Assembly (NCBI GenBank): GCA_038396625.1
Contig: CP121688.1
Span: forward strand, 1,426,001-1,490,000
Direction: 5' to 3'
DNA from: G038396625 sp038396625
Lineage (GTDB): Bacteria; Bacillota; Clostridia; Peptostreptococcales; Thermotaleaceae
Length of the DNA: 64,000 nucleotides
Shown: positions 58,972-64,000 of the stretch, in pieces
Position numbering within the stretch: the stretch's first letter is position 1
Layout: every line of letters begins with the position of its first letter
The notes under the pieces: generated by a model
What the model was told of the DNA's origin: nothing
What the model saw: only the letters and a program-made list of their open reading frames with translations
The model's database searches: none
Made by a program: the position numbers and the translations under genes

Positions 58972-61635
58972 ATGACGGTAAAAAATTTGGATAAAACCTA
59001 TAATCCACAGGAATTTGAAAAGAGAATATACGATTATTGGATGGAAAGAGATTACTTTAAAGCAGAGGTAGATCCTGAAAAAGAACCATTTGCGATTGTA
59101 CTTCCTCCACCGAATATTACAGGGCAGCTTCATATGGGACATGCGCTTGATCATACACTGCAAGACATATTGATTCGATGGAAAAGAATGCAGGGTTATG
59201 AAACTTTATGGCTCCCTGGAACAGATCATGCAAGTATTGCTACAGAAGTAAAAGTAGTAGAAAAAATATTGGAAGAAGAGGGCAAAACAAAAGAAGAAAT
59301 TGGGAGAGAAAATTTTCTACAAAGAGCTTGGGCATGGAAAGAAGAATATGGTGGTAGAATCGTAGAACAAATGAAAAAACTTGGTAACTCCTGCGACTGG
59401 TCGAAAGAAAGATTTACAATGGATGAAGGTTGCAACAAAGCAGTAACAGAGGTTTTTATAAGACTTTATGAAAAAGGGTATATTTATAGAGGGAATCGTT
59501 TGATTAACTGGTGTCCAGATTGCAAAACTTCTCTTTCGGATGCAGAAGTTGAGCACAATGAGATGGATGGACATTTTTGGCATATTAAATATCCAGTAAA
59601 AGACTCTGATGAATTTCTAGAAATTGCTACTACGAGACCGGAGACTATGTTAGGAGATACTGCGGTGGCAGTACATCCAGAAGATGAAAGATATGCTCAT
59701 CTTATTGGTAAAACTTTAATACTACCTATTGCAGAAAGAGAGATTCCAATTATTGCTGATGAATATGTAGATAAAGAATTTGGGACAGGAGCAGTAAAAA
59801 TTACTCCTGCACATGACCCAAATGACTTTGAGATAGGATTAAGACACAATCTAGAACAGATTACTGTTATGAATGAAGACGCTAAAATGAATCAACATGC
59901 TGGGAAATATGCGGATATGGATCGCTATGAATGCCGAAAGGCCTTAGTGAAAGATTTAGAAGCACAAGGATATTTAGTGAAGGTAAAAGATCATCAGCAT
60001 AGTGTGGGCGCCTGTTATCGATGTAATACAGTGGTAGAGCCAAGGCTGTCTGATCAATGGTTTGTTAAAATGGAAGAATTGGCAAAACCGGCCATTGAAG
60101 CTGTAAAAACACAAAAAACAAAGTTTGTGCCAGAGCGCTTTGATAAGATTTACTTCCATTGGCTAGAAAATATCAAAGACTGGTGTATTTCTAGGCAATT
60201 GTGGTGGGGTCATAGAATTCCTGCTTACTACTGTGAAGATTGTGGAGAAATCATGGTATCAAAAACGGCACCAGCAGGTTGTCAAAAATGTAATAGCAGT
60301 CGTGTGAAACAAGATGAAGATGTCTTAGATACTTGGTTTAGTTCAGCTTTATGGCCATTTTCAACACTTGGGTGGCCTGAAGAAACAAAGGAATTAAAGT
60401 ATTTTTATCCGACAGATGTATTGGTTACAGGCTATGATATTATTTTCTTCTGGGTCGTGAGGATGATGTTTTCTGGTCTTGATCAAATGCAGGAAATACC
60501 TTTTAAATATGTATTTGTACATGGTCTTGTACGAGATGGTTTAGGAAGAAAAATGAGTAAATCTCTAGGGAATGGAATTGATCCATTAGAGATCATTAAC
60601 CAGTACGGTGCCGATGCTCTAAGACTTACATTGGCAACAGGCAATAGTCCAGGAAACGATATGCGCTTTTATATAGAAAGAGTAGAAGCCAATAGAAATT
60701 TTGCCAATAAATTATGGAATGCAACCCGTTTTGTGATGATGCACTTAAATGAAAGTACCTTTGATGTTAAAGCTTGTGAACCAAACTTTACTCTTGCTGA
60801 TAAATGGATTTTATCTAGAATGAATCAAGTGACTAAAGAGGTTACGGATAACCTAGACAAATTTGAATTAGGAATGGCTGTGCAAAAAATCTATGATTTT
60901 ATTTGGAATGAATACTGTGACTGGTATATTGAATTGGTAAAACCTAGGTTGTATGGGGAAGAGAAAGACACAAAGGAGACAGCATTATATACACTGACTG
61001 TAGTGTTAGAAAACATTTTAAAACTCTTGCATCCTTTTGCACCTTTTATTACCGAAGAAATATGGCAGCATCTACCTACTACGAAGGAAGACAGCGTAAT
61101 CATTGCATCATGGCCTAAGTATGCGGGTGGTTTTTGCTTTGAAGAAGAAGAAAATAGTATGGAAGTTATTATGAATGCTATTCGAAGCATCCGAAACATC
61201 CGTGCAGAAATGAATGTAGTTCCTTCAAGAAAAGCAAAAGTTATGGTAGTAGCATCATCTCCTGAGGCTTACACCGCAATAGATATGGGAAAAGAATATT
61301 TTGTTACCCTTGCAGGTGCTTCTGAGGTGGTACTTTTAAAGGAGAAAAAGGATATTTCGCAGGATGCCATGTCAGCAGTGGTAGTAGGGGCTGAGATTTT
61401 CTTACCATTGGCTGATTTGGTGGATTTTGAAAAAGAAATAGAAAGATTAGAGAAAGAAAAAGCCAAACTAGAAAAAGAATTACAAAGAGTAAATGGAAAG
61501 CTTTCTAATCAAGGCTTTTTAGCAAAAGCTCCTGAAAATGTAATAGAAGAAGAGAAAAGCAAGCAAGCAAATTATCAATCTATGATGGATAAAGTCATAG
61601 AAAGATTAGAAACCATGAAGAATAAAACAAAATAA
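58972..61635 (+). CDS. valS: Valyl-tRNA synthetase
   Basis: An 887-residue class Ia synthetase, full length. HIGH-type motif PPPNITGQLHMGHALDHTLQD, editing domain (ATTRPETMLGDTAVAVHPED), zinc-like cysteines (YCEDCGEIMVS...CQKCNSS), KMSKS-type GRKMSKSLGNGIDP, and the C-terminal coiled-coil tRNA-binding arm (EIERLEKEKAKLEKELQRV). AAGGAG precedes the start. Second gene behind a valine T-box. Confidence 0.97.
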   Translation: MTVKNLDKTYNPQEFEKRIYDYWMERDYFKAEVDPEKEPFAIVLPPPNITGQLHMGHALDHTLQDILIRWKRMQGYETLWLPGTDHASIATEVKVVEKILEEEGKTKEEIGRENFLQRAWAWKEEYGGRIVEQMKKLGNSCDWSKERFTMDEGCNKAVTEVFIRLYEKGYIYRGNRLINWCPDCKTSLSDAEVEHNEMDGHFWHIKYPVKDSDEFLEIATTRPETMLGDTAVAVHPEDERYAHLIGKTLILPIAEREIPIIADEYVDKEFGTGAVKITPAHDPNDFEIGLRHNLEQITVMNEDAKMNQHAGKYADMDRYECRKALVKDLEAQGYLVKVKDHQHSVGACYRCNTVVEPRLSDQWFVKMEELAKPAIEAVKTQKTKFVPERFDKIYFHWLENIKDWCISRQLWWGHRIPAYYCEDCGEIMVSKTAPAGCQKCNSSRVKQDEDVLDTWFSSALWPFSTLGWPEETKELKYFYPTDVLVTGYDIIFFWVVRMMFSGLDQMQEIPFKYVFVHGLVRDGLGRKMSKSLGNGIDPLEIINQYGADALRLTLATGNSPGNDMRFYIERVEANRNFANKLWNATRFVMMHLNESTFDVKACEPNFTLADKWILSRMNQVTKEVTDNLDKFELGMAVQKIYDFIWNEYCDWYIELVKPRLYGEEKDTKETALYTLTVVLENILKLLHPFAPFITEEIWQHLPTTKEDSVIIASWPKYAGGFCFEEEENSMEVIMNAIRSIRNIRAEMNVVPSRKAKVMVVASSPEAYTAIDMGKEYFVTLAGASEVVLLKEKKDISQDAMSAVVVGAEIFLPLADLVDFEKEIERLEKEKAKLEKELQRVNGKLSNQGFLAKAPENVIEEEKSKQANYQSMMDKVIERLETMKNKTK

Positions 61636-61639
61636 ATAG

Positions 61640-61664
61640 AAGCCGGGTTTTATTGCCCGGCTTT
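61640..61664 (+). terminator. Terminator of valS
   Basis: AAGCCGGG pairs with CCCGGCTT around eight bases, then a short T/A tract. Moderate strength; folC follows after 36 bases. Confidence 0.75.
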
Positions 61665-61699
61665 AAATAAGAAAAGATAGGTTGATCGGAGGATAAAAT

Positions 61700-62998
61700 A
61701 TGAACTATCAAGAAGCACTCAACTATATTCACAATACTTATAAATTTGGCAGCAAGTTAGGACTTGAAAACATTACTTATTTATTAGAACTTATGGGAAA
61801 CCCACAGGAAGAATTAAAAGTGATTCATGTGGCTGGAACCAATGGAAAAGGTTCAACGTCATCTTTTATTCATTCTGTACTGATGACACAAGGCTATAAG
61901 GTAGGTTTGTATACTTCACCCTATCTAGAAGAATTTACTGAGAGAATGCGCATCAATGGAAAAAATATTCCGAAGGAAGTATTGGCAGAAATTACGACAT
62001 TTATAAAGGAAAAGGTTCAAGAAATGTTGGCAAGAGGAATGCAGCATCCTACCGAATTCGAAATCGTTACAGCTATAGGCTTTGAGTATTTTAAAAGAGA
62101 AAAAGTAGATTTTGTCGTATTAGAAGTTGGATTAGGCGGAAGAGGAGATTCCACCAATGTGGTAAAATCCCCACTAGTATCTGTGATTACCCCTATTGAT
62201 TTTGATCATACGGATTATTTAGGAGATACCTTAGAGAAAATTGCTTTTGAAAAAGCTGGCATTATCAAAGAAAATAGCTATGTTGTTTCGTATCCACAAA
62301 AAGAGGAAGCGATGAAGGTGATAGAAGATGTATGTACCGCTAGAAATGCTAAGTTACGAAAAGCAGCTATAGACGCGATTGCAATCATAGAACAATCAGA
62401 TAAGGGACAAGTTTTTCATGGAAATTACGGAGATGAAACATTAGAAAATTTAGAAATAAGGATGCTAGGGGCACATCAGGTCCAAAATGCTGTACTAGCA
62501 TTGACCGCTTTGTTTACCCTAGAGAAAGGGCATCATATAAAGATCTCAAAGGAGGCACTGTATGAAGGATTGAAAAACAGCATTTGGCCTGGTCGCTTAG
62601 AGATTATGCAGCAAAATCCTATCGTATTGATTGACGGGGCCCATAATGTACACGGTATCAAAGCATTGACAAAAGTATTAAAGGATTTATTTAAGGGAAA
62701 GAATATTATTTTAGGTATAGGTATTTTAGGAGATAAGGATGTAGATCCTATGCTTGCTGAAATAATACCGTTGGCGACAAACGTTGTATTAACTGAGCCT
62801 GACAATCCTCGGGCATTAGCAGTAGAGAAATTAAGTGAAAAAGTTGCAAAATATGAAAAAACTGTTTCGAAAAAGAAAAAAATATCAGAAGCGGTTGAAA
62901 CTGCACTATCTTTAGCTAATGAAGAGGATGTTGTTGTATTTGCAGGATCATTATATATGATTGGAGAAGTAAGACGTATATTAAGAAATCTGCAGTAA
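61700..62998 (+). CDS. folC: Folylpolyglutamate synthase/dihydrofolate synthase
   Basis: A 432-residue Mur-ligase-type enzyme that adds glutamate to folates. Motifs: GTNGKGSTSSFIHSVLMTQGYKVGLYTSP split around the P-loop, VVLEVGLGGRGDSTNVV, ITPIDFDHTDYLGDTLEKIAFEKAGIIK and the C-terminal LIDGAHNVHG. The order valS-folC is common in Bacillota. CGGAGG precedes the ATG. Ends 22 bases before the next gene. Confidence 0.96.
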   Translation: MNYQEALNYIHNTYKFGSKLGLENITYLLELMGNPQEELKVIHVAGTNGKGSTSSFIHSVLMTQGYKVGLYTSPYLEEFTERMRINGKNIPKEVLAEITTFIKEKVQEMLARGMQHPTEFEIVTAIGFEYFKREKVDFVVLEVGLGGRGDSTNVVKSPLVSVITPIDFDHTDYLGDTLEKIAFEKAGIIKENSYVVSYPQKEEAMKVIEDVCTARNAKLRKAAIDAIAIIEQSDKGQVFHGNYGDETLENLEIRMLGAHQVQNAVLALTALFTLEKGHHIKISKEALYEGLKNSIWPGRLEIMQQNPIVLIDGAHNVHGIKALTKVLKDLFKGKNIILGIGILGDKDVDPMLAEIIPLATNVVLTEPDNPRALAVEKLSEKVAKYEKTVSKKKKISEAVETALSLANEEDVVVFAGSLYMIGEVRRILRNLQ

Positions 62999-63020
62999 AA
63001 CCTTTTAGGAGATGTTTGCG

Positions 63021-64000
63021 ATGCTTGAAAATAAAAGCTATATAAAGCAATTTACTGAGTTGATGGCAGAAGGTTTTATTTTTATAGATACACAGGGAAT
63101 CATTCAGGTGTATAACAATAAGGCAAAAGAAATATTTGGGATCGTTTCACAAGAGGGCATCGGTCATGAAGCAGGAAAAATCAATGCAGGAGATATTGTG
63201 ATTATTGCCGACAATGCTATAGGAAAAGATGATGGTGGATTAATGCCTGAAGACCTAATGTGTATTGGTGTGGATGATCAAAAGATCCATCGTGAAGATG
63301 CCTTTATAGGTATCGGGGCGTATAAAAACAGTAAAATTAAGCCTGTATATAAAAGTCTAGCAGCTAAGAATCATGTAGACCATCTGACCTTAGACACTGT
63401 TTTTCAAGATATTCATTGCAGCATACAGATAGATTTTGTAAAACATCTTATTTCCATCAGAGTGTTGGATCAAACCTTTAGCATGTCTTATTTCAATGCT
63501 ATAGGACATATAGTTATCGTAGATAAAGACACCCCAAAAATAAAATTTTATCAGGCAGTAGGCTATACTGCCCGTGGGGAAAGTATAGCGAATTTATTAT
63601 TAGGAAAATCCTTTCACGCCAAGGGGAAAAAACAAGATATATTAGATGTCCTTGGAAAAAATATATTTGAAATTCATGAGCGAGGGGATACCATTCAAGT
63701 ATTTTATGAGGTAGCAAAAGGAATGGATATTCGCTATAAAGATAAGTTTACGGAAATTAACGGTTTTCCTACACTATGTACCTTAGTTCCTGTGAGCATA
63801 GATGGAAAACGTGTAGGAGCTGCCTTAAAAGTAGAAGATATATCCATGCTGAAAAAGGTTATAAAAGAAAGAGATGAGGCTTTATTCCAAATTGAAAAAA
63901 TAGAAGAGAAAATGAAGGAAGAGAAAAGAAGCCAAAATCTATTTTCAGAGATTTTAGGAGAGAGTGAAGCCATCAATCATGTAAAAAAATTAGCTTATAA
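63021..64000 (+). CDS. Sigma-54-dependent activator with PAS and an unidentified sensory region (N-terminal part)
   Basis: Frame opens at ATG 63021 after AGGAGATG and continues to the window end without a stop (about 326 residues). Residues 1-40 resemble a PAS start (FTELMAEGFIFIDTQGIIQVYNNKAKEIFG). The next 200 residues are a sensory region I do not recognise, with INAGDIVIIADNAIGKDDGG. A second PAS-like part (GKNIFEIHERGDTIQVFYEV...LVPVSIDGKRVGAALKVEDI) follows. The final residues ILGESEAINHVKKLAY are the conserved entrance to the AAA+ sigma-54 activator domain. It lacks a receiver domain, unlike the other three, so it is ligand- rather than kinase-controlled. The AAA+ and DNA-binding parts are outside the window. 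Confidence 0.85.
   Translation, partial: MLENKSYIKQFTELMAEGFIFIDTQGIIQVYNNKAKEIFGIVSQEGIGHEAGKINAGDIVIIADNAIGKDDGGLMPEDLMCIGVDDQKIHREDAFIGIGAYKNSKIKPVYKSLAAKNHVDHLTLDTVFQDIHCSIQIDFVKHLISIRVLDQTFSMSYFNAIGHIVIVDKDTPKIKFYQAVGYTARGESIANLLLGKSFHAKGKKQDILDVLGKNIFEIHERGDTIQVFYEVAKGMDIRYKDKFTEINGFPTLCTLVPVSIDGKRVGAALKVEDISMLKKVIKERDEALFQIEKIEEKMKEEKRSQNLFSEILGESEAINHVKKLAY

Noticed and set aside
1..64000. CRISPR arrays, transposases, integrases, phage genes or rRNA
   Set aside because: No regularly spaced repeats, no transposase or recombinase motifs and no rRNA-like sequence were seen in any frame or strand.

Overview
The window is AT-rich, densely coded and Gram-positive in style: strong AGGAGG-type ribosome sites, many Rho-independent terminators and two T-box leaders. 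It holds a sleB-ypeB spore-germination pair and Spo0A-like boxes. Together these point to a spore-forming, amino-acid-using member of Clostridia (Bacillota); a Crassaminicella/Caminicella/Alkaliphilus-like organism is my guess, but the genus cannot be fixed from sequence alone. I see no phage, IS element, integrase, CRISPR array or rRNA.

Layout. 1-3.75 kb: end of a CBS-type pyrophosphatase, threonine aldolase, and a T-box-controlled sodium:solute symporter. 3.9-7.6 kb: a LarA-family (nickel-pincer) racemase followed by a polar amino acid ABC transporter. 7.9-10 kb: a cell-wall amidase. 10.3-17 kb: histidine kinase + sigma-54 activator, then a sigma-54 promoter driving an M28 peptidase and an APC transporter. 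17-23.7 kb (minus strand): a TAXI-TRAP transporter behind a sigma-54 promoter, with its own kinase/activator pair. 23.9-30 kb: a small protein, a dicarboxylate/amino acid symporter, a CDF efflux protein, TcdA, a peptidoglycan-binding protein and an orphan Cache protein. 30.3-36 kb: a third kinase/activator pair, then a sigma-54 promoter, glutaminase and an alanine/glycine symporter. 36.2-40 kb: a second LarA + ABC cassette. 40-51.6 kb: two microproteins, flavodiiron protein, sleB-ypeB, small proteins, tRNA-Gly(CCC), MBL hydrolase, PepT, a lone ABC binding protein and CrcB. 52-56.6 kb: polyamine locus (arginine decarboxylase, XRE-cupin regulator, SpeH, SpeE, SpeB). 57-64 kb: small genes, T-box + small membrane protein + ValS, FolC, and the start of a fourth sigma-54 activator.

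How it works together. The dominant theme is uptake and breakdown of peptides, amino acids and organic acids under sigma-54. Three complete kinase/NtrC-type activator pairs each lie directly beside an operon with a textbook GG-N10-GC promoter, and in two of the three, repeated candidate activator sites lie between the activator gene and that promoter; one set overlaps the activator gene's terminator. The best candidate for an undescribed system is the duplicated LarA-racemase + amino-acid-type ABC transporter cassette. Both LarA copies keep the catalytic and cofactor residues, and no known LarA substrate is obviously suggested by the neighbours.
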